A DNA stretch of 64,000 bases from Rhodanobacteraceae bacterium (GCA_004299555.1 SCQU01000010.1:186001-250000), one strand, 5' to 3'; positions 51,487 to 60,411 are shown, counted from the first letter of the stretch. Translations and numbers: made by a program. Notes: generated by a model from the letters alone, not told the origin.

Positions 51487-51521
51487 TCTAAATCTAAACT
51501 GAAGAGTTTTGTTATCTAAAC
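51487..51521 (-). promoter_or_regulatory. direct-repeat candidate operator upstream of the Gly/Tyr-rich protein gene
   Basis: The octamer ATCTAAAC occurs at 51492-51499 and again at 51514-51521, a 22-bp period, with a further TCTAAA at 51487-51492. This AT-rich island is 49-83 nt before the start codon. Two-turn spacing of direct repeats suits an OmpR/PhoB-type regulator; this is inference. Confidence 0.4.
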
Positions 51522-51555
51522 GCTAACCCTGGGGCCCACTTTGGAGTGGTGCGCA

Positions 51556-52164
51556 TCAGGCGCCTTTCGCCGCGGTCACTCCGCCACGATCCTTGCGCTT
51601 GCGCGACTCCAGCAATGCCTTCAGGTTGGCGACCGCCTGCTCATGGCTGATGGCCTTGGGCTTGGGTGCGCGCGGCTTGGGCGGCTTGCGGGTCGGCGTG
51701 TGCGCCGCCGGACGCGGGCCCACCGGCAACTCGACGGGATTGGACAGCATCCAGTCATCGTCAAACCGCGAGCGCGGAATGTAGGACGGTGCGCGGCGCT
51801 TGGCCGCGCCAGCACGTGCGGCGGCAACCGCGCGCGCTGCCGTCTTGACCGACGCCGGCCGCATGGGCGCGCCCTTTTTCGCCGTTGCCGCCTTGGGCGC
51901 CACGGTTTTTGCGGGTCTTGCGGTTTTGGTCGCCTTCGGCGCGCCAACCGCACGGCGTGTGGACGCTTTCACCTGTACTGGCGCTTTGGACCTGGCGGCT
52001 TTCACGGTTGGCTTCGCCGGCCTGGTCGCCGCCGCCTTTACGCGTTTGGCGGCTTTGACCGGTTTGGTCGTACTCTTGCGCACCGCCCGTGCGGCCGCCG
52101 GCGCCCTGCGCGCGGTCTGCCTGGCAGCCTTGCCAACGGGTTTGCGATTCCGTGATGTTGCCAT
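51556..52164 (-). CDS. Lys/Ala/Pro-rich basic protein, histone-H1-like
   Basis: A 202-aa strongly basic protein. Residues 1-125 consist of irregular KA, AK, PAK and RPA units (for example KPVKAAKRVKAAATRPAKP), like the C-terminal tail of histone H1 and bacterial AlgP or HctB-type proteins. A less repetitive segment, YIPRSRFDDDWMLSNPVELP, follows, and the end is a basic helix with HEQAVANLKALLESRKRK. The ATG at 52162-52164 has GAGGA about 7-8 nt upstream. It probably binds nucleic acid. Confidence 0.7.
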   Translation of the reverse strand: MATSRNRKPVGKAARQTARRAPAAARAVRKSTTKPVKAAKRVKAAATRPAKPTVKAARSKAPVQVKASTRRAVGAPKATKTARPAKTVAPKAATAKKGAPMRPASVKTAARAVAAARAGAAKRRAPSYIPRSRFDDDWMLSNPVELPVGPRPAAHTPTRKPPKPRAPKPKAISHEQAVANLKALLESRKRKDRGGVTAAKGA

Positions 52165-52658
52165 TGTTGCTGTCCTCGTATGATTGCGGCGCACATTCGA
52201 CCCTACAGGTCAAAGCTCCGCGAATTTCTGTGAACCAACCCGGGTGGTCGCGGTTCCGATTGGACATGCCCGCCAGGTGCTGGCCAGCAGCAGTGGCCGG
52301 AGACGCCAGATCCGATCCCCTCGACGTTTTCACCGACACGCCCCGTACCCAGCGCCGGCCTTGCACGCCTGCCCGAACCCGGTGTTCAAGGTGCCCACGC
52401 TGCGCGCATCCCTTGTCGCCGGACGCGAGTCGAGCTGTTGGTAGCTCCTTGTGCAGTCTGCCAAACGGCCTGCAGGCCGACATGCCAATCGGTGTGCTTC
52501 CATGCCGACACGATCCTTGCCATCCGCCGTTCAAGCGGCCCGTGCTTGGCACGCAGTACCACATCGCAGCCGGCTGCGTGCCAAGCCTTCCCGATTATCG
52601 CATGAACCGGGCTTACGCGCACGTGTATCCTATTGATCCCCCTCCTGAACGCCACACC
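52165..52658. other. 494-nt region without a recognisable gene
   Basis: Both strands have open frames here, but none has a ribosome site or protein-like composition. The only structure I see is a perfect 14-bp palindrome, CGGCCTGCAGGCCG, at 52466-52479. The promoter of the basic-protein gene should be at the left end and that of the small gene at the right. Confidence 0.4.
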
Positions 52659-52877
52659 ATGCGCAGTTTTGACGATGTCCAGGGCGGCCACTGGCAAGCC
52701 GCACTGATGGAAGCTTCCTTCGGCAACGTGATTGCAATTTTCAGCCGTATTGGCGGCGAAGGCGCCTTGCGCGCACCACTGAACGCACCGAGCATGCGCG
52801 CTGCCGAACAGCTGTTGGCTGACGCCGATGAGGCGTGGTTGCGGGAGCTTTTGGCGCAAGCCAAACCTTGGGCCTAG
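52659..52877 (+). CDS. small conserved-looking protein, unknown
   Basis: A 72-aa acidic soluble protein. RSFDDVQGGHWQAALMEASFGNV reads like a compact folded domain, followed by an amphipathic helix (MRAAEQLLADADEAWLRELL). I cannot name the family, though the pattern looks like a short orphan protein of Xanthomonadales. An upstream in-frame ATG at 52602 would add a Pro-rich 19-residue leader and is less likely. No strong ribosome site is seen. Confidence 0.6.
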   Translation: MRSFDDVQGGHWQAALMEASFGNVIAIFSRIGGEGALRAPLNAPSMRAAEQLLADADEAWLRELLAQAKPWA

Positions 52878-52909
52878 GCCGCTGGGCCCAGCCTGCAACA
52901 GCCGGGCAA

Positions 52910-53386
52910 TCAGTGCATGCGCGCCTGAACCGACAGCGCCAACCCGACCAGCGAGCTCAGGAATATCAACCCGAGCAGCACCCGGTAGCCCACCCGCCAG
53001 GCGCGTCGCGTCCCGCCGCGGGTGCCCAGCAGGAACAGTGCGATGCCGGCGGCAAACAGCAACGTACCGGCCAGCACCACGGCGAAGCGGTCGTACAGCG
53101 TGCCTGCGATCACGCCCGCGTTGCCGAGGTTGAACACCAGCCACTCAGCGGCGATCCAGACTGCCGTGGGCGGGCGTTCCGACAACCAAGCCTGGCCTGC
53201 ACCGAACACGACCTGGGCGGCGCCAGCGATCAATACCAGGTAGGCCGACATCCACACCAGCACCGGTACCGGTTGGTGCGCCTGGATCGCGGCCACCAGT
53301 CCGCCGGCGATGATCGCGCCACTGCCGAGTGCCAGAAACGGGCAGGCTGCCCGCACGGGGCCACCACGGGTGCGGGGCGTCAGCAC
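52910..53386 (-). CDS. membrane protein of unknown function, downstream of lipA
   Basis: A 158-aa protein with about five hydrophobic helices (starting near 16, 43, 76, 100 and 131) and short loops. It has no recognised motif. The GTG start (53384-53386) lies within the last codons of lipA, so it is translationally linked to it. It may be a small integral membrane protein of a DUF family that I cannot identify. Confidence 0.65.
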   Translation of the reverse strand: MLTPRTRGGPVRAACPFLALGSGAIIAGGLVAAIQAHQPVPVLVWMSAYLVLIAGAAQVVFGAGQAWLSERPPTAVWIAAEWLVFNLGNAGVIAGTLYDRFAVVLAGTLLFAAGIALFLLGTRGGTRRAWRVGYRVLLGLIFLSSLVGLALSVQARMH

Positions 53387-54414
53387 CGCATGGCGGCCGT
53401 CTGCCGGATGCCGTCGGCAACCGCATCATCGAGACCGACATTGTTGTGCTCGAGCACGCGTTCGGCGCGATAACTCGAACGCACCAGCGGACCGGACACC
53501 ACTTCGAGGAAGCCCATGGCAAGCGCAATTTCCCGGTATTGATGGAACTGCTCGGGCGTAACGAAGCGTTCGACCGCCAGATGATTCTGGGTGGGCCGCA
53601 TGTACTGGCCAAGCGTCACCACATCGACGTTCGCCGCACGAATATCGGCCAGCGTCTGCTCGATTTCCGCGTCGGTCTCACCCAAGCCCAGCATGATGCT
53701 GGTCTTGGTGACGGTCCTGGGTGCGTAGCCCTTGGCAAAGCGCAACACGTCCAAAGTTTGCCGGTAGCCGGCGCGCGGATCGCGCACCGGGTGCGTCAGG
53801 CGCTCGACGGTTTCGATGTTCTGCGCGTAGGTCGCGAGCCCCGCATCGAGCACCGTGGCCACACACTCGTGGCGGCCGGCGAAGTCGGGCGTCAGTGCCT
53901 CGACCGCGGTTGCCGGCATGCGGCCGTGGATCGCACGGATGCACGCCGCGTAGTGCGCCGCGCCCCCGTCGGGCAGATCGTCGCGATCGACCGAGGTAAG
54001 CACCACGTACTTGAGCTTCATCAGCGCCACGGCATCGGCAACGTTGGCCGGTTCCAACGGGTCGAGCCAGCCATTCGGGTTGCCCGTCGCAACCGAACAA
54101 AACCTGCAGGCACGCGTACACACCGAGCCCATCAACATCAGCGTGGCCGTTCCGCGGCCCCAGCACTCGGCGATGTTGGGACACTTGGATTCGGCGCAGA
54201 CGGTCGACAGCTTGTGGCTGTGTACGATGTCGCGGATCGCTTCGTACCTCGCGCCGGTCGGCAGCTTTACCCGCAACCACGGCGGCTTGCGCGCGGCATC
54301 CGGCACCTTGCTGAGGGCGCTGGGACGGATGCCGTCCTTGACCGCACGCGTGCCTTGCGGACTGATGAATTTGCTGCCCGGTGCCGGGCGGGAGTTGCCG
54401 CTGATTTCGCTCAT
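53380..54414 (-). CDS. lipA: lipoyl synthase
   Basis: A radical-SAM enzyme inserting two sulfurs into protein-bound octanoyl groups. The 344-aa protein has the auxiliary cluster cysteines in [12 protein letters not shown], the radical-SAM motif CTRACRFC, and downstream [12 protein letters not shown] and [10 protein letters not shown]-like segments, with the C-terminal R-S-S-Y-R-A that ligates the auxiliary cluster. The ATG at 54412-54414 has a GGA 8-10 nt upstream. lipB is not within the window. Confidence 0.96.
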   Translation of the reverse strand: MSEISGNSRPAPGSKFISPQGTRAVKDGIRPSALSKVPDAARKPPWLRVKLPTGARYEAIRDIVHSHKLSTVCAESKCPNIAECWGRGTATLMLMGSVCTRACRFCSVATGNPNGWLDPLEPANVADAVALMKLKYVVLTSVDRDDLPDGGAAHYAACIRAIHGRMPATAVEALTPDFAGRHECVATVLDAGLATYAQNIETVERLTHPVRDPRAGYRQTLDVLRFAKGYAPRTVTKTSIMLGLGETDAEIEQTLADIRAANVDVVTLGQYMRPTQNHLAVERFVTPEQFHQYREIALAMGFLEVVSGPLVRSSYRAERVLEHNNVGLDDAVADGIRQTAAMRC

Positions 54415-54510
54415 CGGGGTTCCATTCGCTTGAAGGTCGCGCGCCGCCAACCGCGTTGCCGCGCATTGTAGCTTGCACGCCCCGCAACGCCCCTACGCGG
54501 CGCCAGGCGC

Positions 54511-55137
54511 TCACAGGCGCAGCGTCGGATGCAATAGCTGCTGCACGAAGGTTTGCGTGATGCGCGGGTCCATCACCACCGTGAACACGATGCCGTAGGC
54601 AGCACCCCACGAATGCGCGCTGTGGTTGACGTAGCCGCCGCCGCGATGCTCCGCGTAGATCGAATAGCCGAGGAACGCCACGGCGTACAGGATCGCCGGC
54701 ACGGGTATCACGAACACGATGATCATCGACCACGGCGACAGCAGGATGAAGGCAAACAACACCGCCGACACCGCCCCCGATGCGCCCAGGCTGCGGTAAT
54801 TCGGGTTATGCCGGTTCTTTATGTAGGTCGGTAGGATCGATACCAGGAGCCCGCCAAGGTAGAACCACAGAAAACCGAATGACCCGAGGAACATCGCGTA
54901 CAACCCTTCCATCGCGCGGCCGAAAAAAAACAGGGTGATCATGTTGAACAACAGGTGCTGGAAGTCTGCATGGACCAGTCCATAGCTCAGGAGCCGCCAG
55001 TACTCGTGTTTTTTCTCGATGGCGGGCGGCCACAGCAACAGCCGCTGCTGCAGCTTGCCGTCCTTGAAGGCCAGCCAGGAAACGATGCAGGTTGCCGCGA
55101 TGATTGCGAAGGTCAGAAAGGAAGATGGCAACGACAT
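54511..55137 (-). CDS. rhomboid-family intramembrane serine protease
   Basis: A 208-aa six-TM membrane protease of the bacterial GlpG-like core. The oxyanion-hole HLLFN (His61, Asn65) follows the L1 loop. The nucleophile is Ser120 in GASGAVSA, and the base is His175 in AHSWGAAYG, both in TM helices. It has no N-terminal cytosolic domain. Cleaved substrates are unknown. It stands alone, 96 nt upstream of lipA's start on the same strand. Confidence 0.93.
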   Translation of the reverse strand: MSLPSSFLTFAIIAATCIVSWLAFKDGKLQQRLLLWPPAIEKKHEYWRLLSYGLVHADFQHLLFNMITLFFFGRAMEGLYAMFLGSFGFLWFYLGGLLVSILPTYIKNRHNPNYRSLGASGAVSAVLFAFILLSPWSMIIVFVIPVPAILYAVAFLGYSIYAEHRGGGYVNHSAHSWGAAYGIVFTVVMDPRITQTFVQQLLHPTLRL

Positions 55138-55207
55138 GGGCCTCTCACTGCAGGAAATTGGGAAACTTGCGGCGCACCCGCGCGGGTAACCGGGCGCGCA
55201 CCACGGG

Positions 55208-55216
55208 TGCTAGACT
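55208..55216 (+). promoter_or_regulatory. candidate extended -10 element
   Basis: TGC TAGACT at 55208-55216 matches the extended -10 pattern and lies about 105 nt before the secreted repeat-protein gene. No good -35 hexamer is seen at 16-18 nt. Confidence 0.3.
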
Positions 55217-55321
55217 CAAAGTTGATGCACCGGTTTGGCGCGCTTCACGGCGGCCGCTGGCCATGTCCGGCCACCCTGGCGCCAGCGGCCATTCTTCTCA
55301 TTCCGCACGAGGTTTTCACGC

Positions 55322-56188
55322 ATGTCCCCTTTTGCCCATTCCCGGATTGCCGCACTCGGGTTCGCACTGGCAGCCGCCAGCCTGATGGCGCCGGCGTTTG
55401 CTGGTTCACCGGTCAACGTAACGTTCCAGGCCAACAACCACTGGGCGCAGGAGGTCGACGACGTCGGCCACTATGACAGCTCGCACGACTACGTGGTGAC
55501 CATCGGCGCGGGCAAGATACTGCAGGTCAACCTGGTCAGCCGCAACCCCAATGTGTTTTTCCGGGTCAAGGACACGGCCGCGGACAAGCAACTGATCGAC
55601 AGCTACACGACCGGCGCAACGACGTGGTCCACCGGGCCCGTCGCGGCGGCCACGAACTACCTGATCCATGTGTACGTCCAGCCGGCGGCGATCGGGCGCG
55701 ATGACAAGGCAAAGTACGCGTTGCAAATCGGCCAGTACGGACCGGAAGACATCAAGGCGCCGGCCACGGACGTGACCTTCGAGGACGGCAAGCCATGGAC
55801 GCAGATGGTGGGCAGTCTGGATTCTGCCGCCGCAGCGCACGACTACAACGTGGCGATGGCCGCCGGGAAAACGCTGCAGGTCAACCTGATCACCCACAAT
55901 CCCAAGGTGCATTTCGCGGTCACGGACCAAGCCACCCGGCAAAAGCTGGTTGACACCGCAACCACGGGTGCTGCCACCTGGTCGGGACAGGCCCCCGCTG
56001 CGGCGACCTACACGGTGCATGTATATGCCAACGCGGCCGACGTGCCGCCCGGCACCAAAGCCGGCTTTGCCCTGCAGATCGGTCAATTTGGCGGTGCAGG
56101 CAGCGCCGGTCAGGCCGCGCCTGCCGGCGCTGCGACTGCAGCGCCCGCGGGCCCCGCTCCGTCCGGCTCCGGCAGCCTGCATCGCTGA
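55322..56188 (+). CDS. secreted protein with two tandem beta-domains, unknown
   Basis: A 288-aa exported protein. The Sec signal ends near APAFAGS. Two homologous domains of about 108 residues follow, aligned by VNVTFQANNHWAQEV / TDVTFEDGKPWTQMV, GKILQVNLVSRNPNVFFRV / GKTLQVNLITHNPKVHFAV, TTGATTWS / TTGAATWS, and YALQIGQYG / FALQIGQFG. A short Ala/Pro/Gly tail ends the protein. The strand pattern resembles pre-peptidase C-terminal (PPC)-like sandwiches. GAGG lies about 9-10 nt before the ATG at 55322. The function is unknown; the next gene is an exported peptidase. Confidence 0.75.
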   Translation: MSPFAHSRIAALGFALAAASLMAPAFAGSPVNVTFQANNHWAQEVDDVGHYDSSHDYVVTIGAGKILQVNLVSRNPNVFFRVKDTAADKQLIDSYTTGATTWSTGPVAAATNYLIHVYVQPAAIGRDDKAKYALQIGQYGPEDIKAPATDVTFEDGKPWTQMVGSLDSAAAAHDYNVAMAAGKTLQVNLITHNPKVHFAVTDQATRQKLVDTATTGAATWSGQAPAAATYTVHVYANAADVPPGTKAGFALQIGQFGGAGSAGQAAPAGAATAAPAGPAPSGSGSLHR

Positions 56189-56230
56189 CGCCAACACGTT
56201 TCAGCAGTCGGCATCTCCATCACAGGCCGG

Positions 56231-56258
56231 CGCGACCGTGCCTTTCAGCACGGTCGCG
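56231..56258 (+). terminator. strong hairpin between repeat-protein gene and S10 peptidase gene
   Basis: An 11-bp perfect stem, CGCGACCGTGC (56231-56241) with GCACGGTCGCG (56248-56258), and a 6-nt loop, 42 nt after the stop codon. No T-tract follows, so it may be a weak terminator or an mRNA 3'-end stabiliser. Confidence 0.45.
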
Positions 56259-56308
56259 CGCGCGCGGCGGTCGCTAGGCTTGCACGGTTCCCACCCGGAT
56301 ACCCGCTG

Positions 56309-57814
56309 ATGCACAAGATCGTTCTCGCGGCGGCACTTGCCGCTGCCACCGCCTTTGCCTGCGCTGCCGCACTGCCCGCGCAGGCGGCCGCCCAACTCCA
56401 CAGCCAGACCGCACCCGCGAACGCGTCCGGGTTTGACCTGCCGCCACTTCCGGCCGCCGCCCAGGTGTCACAGTCGACGGTCGTTGATGGCCATGCACTG
56501 AAGTACAAAGTCAAGGTCGGCTGGCTGCCGGTGCGCGATGCCAAGGGCAAGACCATCGCCCAGGTGGTTTACACCGCCTATACCGTGCCCGGCAAAAACC
56601 GCCCCGTCACCTTTGCCCTGAACGGCGGGCCGGGCGCATCTTCGGTGTTCCTGAACTTCGGCGCGATCGGCCCCAAGATCGTCGACTTCGGCGTCTCCGG
56701 TGACACGCCCTCGGCGCCGGCGACCCTGCACGACAACCCGAGTACCTGGCTCGGTTTTACCGACCTGGTTTTCATCGACCCGGTCGGTACCGGCTACAGC
56801 CGTGCGCTGGTGGACGACAAGCAGTCGACCAAGGACTTTTACTCGACCGATGCCGACATCCACTACCTCTCGCAGATCGTCTACGACTGGCTGGTGCAGA
56901 ACGGCCGCATGGAATCACCCAAGTACATCACCGGCGAGAGCTACGGTGGCTTCCGTGGCCCGCGCATGACCTATTACCTGCAAACGCGGCTTGGCGTGGC
57001 GATGAACGGGATGATCCTGCTGTCCCCTTACCTCGATCCGCTGGCCTGGAGCGACAAGTACGTCTCACCCATGGCGTGGATGACCACCCTGCCCTCCATC
57101 GCCGCTGCACACCTGGAACGCGAAGGCAAGCTGAGCGCTGCCAACATGGCGCCGATCATCGCCTACACCCGTGGTGCCTACGCCGAAGCGCTGATGCAAG
57201 GCCGCAGCAACCCGGCGGCCTACGCAGCGATGATCAAAAAAGTGACCGCGCTCACCGGCCTCGATCCGGTGTTCGTGAAGAACTCCGGCGGCCGCCTGGA
57301 TACCCAGGCATATCTGCGTGAGGTGTACCGGTCCAAGGGCAAGCTCGGCAGCCGCTACGACTCCAACTTCACCGCCTGGGATCCGTTCCCCTACGCGCCG
57401 CGCCAGCGTTCGGGCGACCCGATCCTGAATGGCGTCATCGCACCGACGACGACGGCCATGGTCAATTTCGTGACCCAGACCGTGGGTTGGAAGGACGACG
57501 CGCAATACCAGACATTGAACTACAAGGTGAATGAGTTGTGGCACGACGACAAGGACGCCAACCAGGGCTCGGTCACGCAGCTGCGCGAGGCCGTCGCCAA
57601 TGATCCCAACCTGCGGGTGCTGATCGCGCACGGCTGGGACGACTTGTCCTGTCCGTTCATGGTGTCGGTGCTGGCGGTGGACCAGATGCCGGCGATGGGC
57701 GATCCGACCCGCGTGCAGGTGAAGGAATATCCTGGCGGGCACATGTTCTACGCGCGCCCGGCCAGCGACGCGCTGTTCGTCGCGGATGTCCACGCGCTGT
57801 TCGACAAACGCTGA
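56309..57814 (+). CDS. S10-family serine carboxypeptidase, exported
   Basis: A 501-aa alpha/beta-hydrolase peptidase. A Sec signal (cleavage near AALPAQAAA) is followed by the oxyanion motif LNGGPGASSVF, and PVGTGYSRA. GESYGG carries the nucleophile Ser211, the acid is in the HGWDDLSCPF loop, and the His in EYPGGHMFY. All triad positions are present. It would remove C-terminal amino acids in the periplasm or medium. The ATG at 56309 has no strong ribosome site. A second S10-like gene begins at 63756. Confidence 0.92.
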   Translation: MHKIVLAAALAAATAFACAAALPAQAAAQLHSQTAPANASGFDLPPLPAAAQVSQSTVVDGHALKYKVKVGWLPVRDAKGKTIAQVVYTAYTVPGKNRPVTFALNGGPGASSVFLNFGAIGPKIVDFGVSGDTPSAPATLHDNPSTWLGFTDLVFIDPVGTGYSRALVDDKQSTKDFYSTDADIHYLSQIVYDWLVQNGRMESPKYITGESYGGFRGPRMTYYLQTRLGVAMNGMILLSPYLDPLAWSDKYVSPMAWMTTLPSIAAAHLEREGKLSAANMAPIIAYTRGAYAEALMQGRSNPAAYAAMIKKVTALTGLDPVFVKNSGGRLDTQAYLREVYRSKGKLGSRYDSNFTAWDPFPYAPRQRSGDPILNGVIAPTTTAMVNFVTQTVGWKDDAQYQTLNYKVNELWHDDKDANQGSVTQLREAVANDPNLRVLIAHGWDDLSCPFMVSVLAVDQMPAMGDPTRVQVKEYPGGHMFYARPASDALFVADVHALFDKR

Positions 57815-58049
57815 ACACCGTGCAGCGCCATTGACGCCAAGCATGGACCACCCGCGACGGCATCCCGCACGATCGTGGTGCCCGGCATCACCGACCGGCC
57901 AGCATCATCGCGCCCGGCGCCTGTCCAACGGCGGCTGCCGAGGGTAATCACGCAGGCTCGGATCGAACGCGTTGCCGGCCAGGCAAAACGCGGCATCCGC
58001 AAGCGGGCAGGCAGCGAACCTGCCCCCTGCATTGAGGCCGCCGCGGCGG

Positions 58050-58847
58050 TCACTTTGCCGGCTTCTGGAACCGGTAGATGAACTGGCTGGTGTGGTGGCG
58101 GATCGAGGGATCGAAAACCTTGATGTCCAGCGGATCCTTCGGGTTGATCAGGGCGTCACTCGAACCGGCGAAAACGAACCCCGCCGACTCGACCTCCTGC
58201 TTGACTACCGCGGGGTCGATCCGGTGCAGGGTGTCGGTGTCACGTGTGCCCGAGCCGGCGGGTGCGATGTGGTCAACGACCACGAACAGACCACCCGGCT
58301 TGAGCGCGGCGTATACCGCCCGGTTGAACTCGGCCATGTCCAGGGGCTTTCTGTCCGCACCCCAATACGGGTCATGCAGATCGTGATAGTTGTCGTCGGT
58401 GAATACCAGGTCCACCTTGACCGGGGCGCGTGGCTGGGCCATCGGTTCCTGCATGACGCTTACGTTGCGATAATGCGGCGTCTTGGCCAGCTTTTGCCAC
58501 ATGACAAGGCTCTTCGAGTCCGGCTTGGTGGCCGCTGGCCAAACCGCATAAACGTGGCCTTCAGGCCCGACGATCTGGCTGAAAGCACGCGTCCAATAGC
58601 CGGCCCCCGGAATCAGTTCCAGCACCGTATCACCAGGCTTCACGCCGCTGAAAGTCAATACGGCGGCCATCTGCCGCTCCTGGTCATCTTTTTTGTCCGC
58701 GGCACGCGCCGGATCATTCATGGCCTTGACGACATACGCAGGGGTGGCGGTTGCGTGCGCTGCCGGTGCGGCCGCAGTGGCGGCCTGCACGCCGGCTGCC
58801 AACGGCAGCAACAGCAGGCACGCGACCGCAATACATGGAACTTGCAT
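58050..58847 (-). CDS. exported class I SAM-dependent methyltransferase-like protein
   Basis: A 265-aa protein with a convincing signal peptide (VPCIAVACLLLLPLAAGVQAA) followed by a Rossmann methyltransferase fold. Motif I reads VLELIPGAGYWTRAFS, the acidic motif II region is HVYAVWPA, post-motif DLVFTDDNYHDLHD, then LKPGGLFVVVDHIA. GGAGG precedes the ATG at 58845-58847 by about 8 nt. The signal raises the question of a SAM supply in the periplasm. The fold may be used differently, or the N-terminus may be a membrane anchor. Confidence 0.82.
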   Translation of the reverse strand: MQVPCIAVACLLLLPLAAGVQAATAAAPAAHATATPAYVVKAMNDPARAADKKDDQERQMAAVLTFSGVKPGDTVLELIPGAGYWTRAFSQIVGPEGHVYAVWPAATKPDSKSLVMWQKLAKTPHYRNVSVMQEPMAQPRAPVKVDLVFTDDNYHDLHDPYWGADRKPLDMAEFNRAVYAALKPGGLFVVVDHIAPAGSGTRDTDTLHRIDPAVVKQEVESAGFVFAGSSDALINPKDPLDIKVFDPSIRHHTSQFIYRFQKPAK

Positions 58848-59106
58848 GGTCTGTCCTCCATACCGGGGGAAGCCATTGTGCGCCGAAACCGGCCGACCTG
58901 CCGCCCCAGCGCGGTCAGCCCGGCGTCTTGCCGCCATCCGCATCGGCCGTGCCAGAGGCCCACTCGAGAACCTGGCACCGGGTTTCAAACAGGCGGCTGA
59001 TGAAGGCCCGCTCCTGTCAAACGCAATCCCGCAGCGATCCCCGGACATGGACTCGGGCCGCGCGGCCGGCTCCAGTCGCACCGCGCCGCACCCGGCCTCG
59101 GCCGGC

Positions 59107-59403
59107 TCATCCCGCAGCCAGAACCACCTTATCAACCGCTGGCGGTTTGACTCCGGTGATGCGGGTCATGTCAGCGACGCTGGTTGGGCCCAGCGCCCAG
59201 ATGCGCACAAGGGCGCAGGTGGTCAACTGCACGCCTGATCCAAAGTCCTTGGGCGCGCTGGCGTAAAACCAGGCGACGTCGCCGGCCGCGTCGAACGCGG
59301 TCTTACCTTGGAGGATACCCACCGGCGGAGCGAGAAGCCCAGGCTCGATCCCGGCACCCGCGCGGTGCGTTGTGGCAGTACCCGGAGCGCTGCATCCCGA
59401 GGG
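59107..59403 (-). pseudogene. possible gene fragment, unrecognised
   Basis: The minus-strand frame ending at 59107 has protein-like composition over its last 70 codons, including AGDVAWFYASAPKDFGSG, CALVRIWALGP and ADMTRITGVKPPAVDKV, with mostly G or C at third positions. It has no convincing start or ribosome site, and its upstream extension runs into the ybiI-like gene. It could be the remnant of a longer gene or a short unknown protein starting at a GTG. I cannot name it. Confidence 0.3.
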
Positions 59404-59404
59404 C

Positions 59405-59671
59405 TCAGCGCAGTTGGCTGTCTTTGCTGCCGCGACGGTTGTACCCGCTGAAGACCTTCTCGTCACGGTCGTGTTCGGCCTGGCAGGCCAGGCACAGCCT
59501 TACGCCCGGCACCGCCTTGCGGCGCGCTTCCGGGATCGGCTCGCCGCATTCCTCGCAATGGCTCAGGCCGGGCCCAGTCCGCTGCGCACTCCGCGCGCGC
59601 GCGACCGCATCGGCTACCGTCGCGTCGATCTGCTGCTGCACCGCATCGTCGTTGACAAAACCCTTGGCCAT
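59405..59671 (-). CDS. DksA/TraR-type C4 zinc-finger protein (YbiI-like)
   Basis: An 88-aa protein, the same length as E. coli YbiI. It starts AKGFVNDDAVQQQIDATVADA. The four-Cys finger is CEECGEPIP...CLAC (about 41-65), and the tail GYNRRGSKDSQLR matches YbiI. DksA-family members act in the secondary channel of RNA polymerase; the role of the YbiI branch is not established. The ATG at 59669-59671 is preferred over a GTG two codons upstream. Confidence 0.92.
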   Translation of the reverse strand: MAKGFVNDDAVQQQIDATVADAVARARSAQRTGPGLSHCEECGEPIPEARRKAVPGVRLCLACQAEHDRDEKVFSGYNRRGSKDSQLR

Positions 59672-59874
59672 GCCCACAACCTGAGGCTGCGCCGGGCAGC
59701 TTTCAAGTTGCCGCGGACCACACCGCGGACCCGGGTCCGCCGCCGTGCTCAGGAGTTACTGCAAATCCGGGTCACAATTTGCCGCCGCACAAGGCTTTTT
59801 TGTTCATCTTTTGGTTCCCATCCGGTCCGTTTGGCGGTACGCTCGCCCCTTCCTGACCCAACCGGAGCATCGCC

Positions 59875-60411
59875 ATGGCCCTGTGGAAAGAACCCATGAA
59901 ATCAGCATCGACCGACCCCGCGGAACCCATGAATCTTGCGCGCTTCGACGCGACCAAGCCGGCCGAACCTGCGCCATCGGCGAAACCGGCTGCGGTCGCC
60001 GCGGCGGTGCCCGTAAACCCGGCGCACACGGGGGCCGAATCCCACATCTCGCCCGACCTCGTCATCGAAGGCAAGATCGAAGGTGCCGGCCACCTGCGCA
60101 TCGCCGGCCGTTTCAAGGGCGACATCAATGTGCATGGCGACCTCACCATCGAGAGCGGCGCCAAGGTCAACGGCAGCATCCGCGCGGAGCGCGTCACGGT
60201 CGCAGGCGAATTGACCGGCAACATCGAGACGGCGGCACACGTTGAGCTGCTGCAAACCGGTGCCCTGACCGGTGATGTCAAATCCAAGACCTTCAGCGTG
60301 GCCAAGGGCTCGCGCATGCGTGGCCACGCCGAGTTCGGCTGGGACGACGAAAAGGGTGGCGTCACGGACATCCGCAAAAACAACAATCACGGCAGCGGTC
60401 AGGAGCAATGA
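59875..60411 (+). CDS. bactofilin (polymer-forming cytoskeletal protein)
   Basis: A 178-aa bactofilin. A disordered Ala/Pro-rich N-terminus (about 1-55) precedes the beta-helical DUF583 domain: ISPDLVIEGKIEGAGHLRIAG, VHGDLTIESGAKVNGSIRA, VTVAGELTGNIETA, TGALTGDVKSKT. A charged C-terminus follows. Bactofilins form nucleotide-independent filaments that position envelope enzymes. GGAG lies 7-8 nt before the ATG. The stop overlaps the next gene's start (ATGA), suggesting a functional link with the zinc-ribbon protein. Confidence 0.93.
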   Translation: MALWKEPMKSASTDPAEPMNLARFDATKPAEPAPSAKPAAVAAAVPVNPAHTGAESHISPDLVIEGKIEGAGHLRIAGRFKGDINVHGDLTIESGAKVNGSIRAERVTVAGELTGNIETAAHVELLQTGALTGDVKSKTFSVAKGSRMRGHAEFGWDDEKGGVTDIRKNNNHGSGQEQ

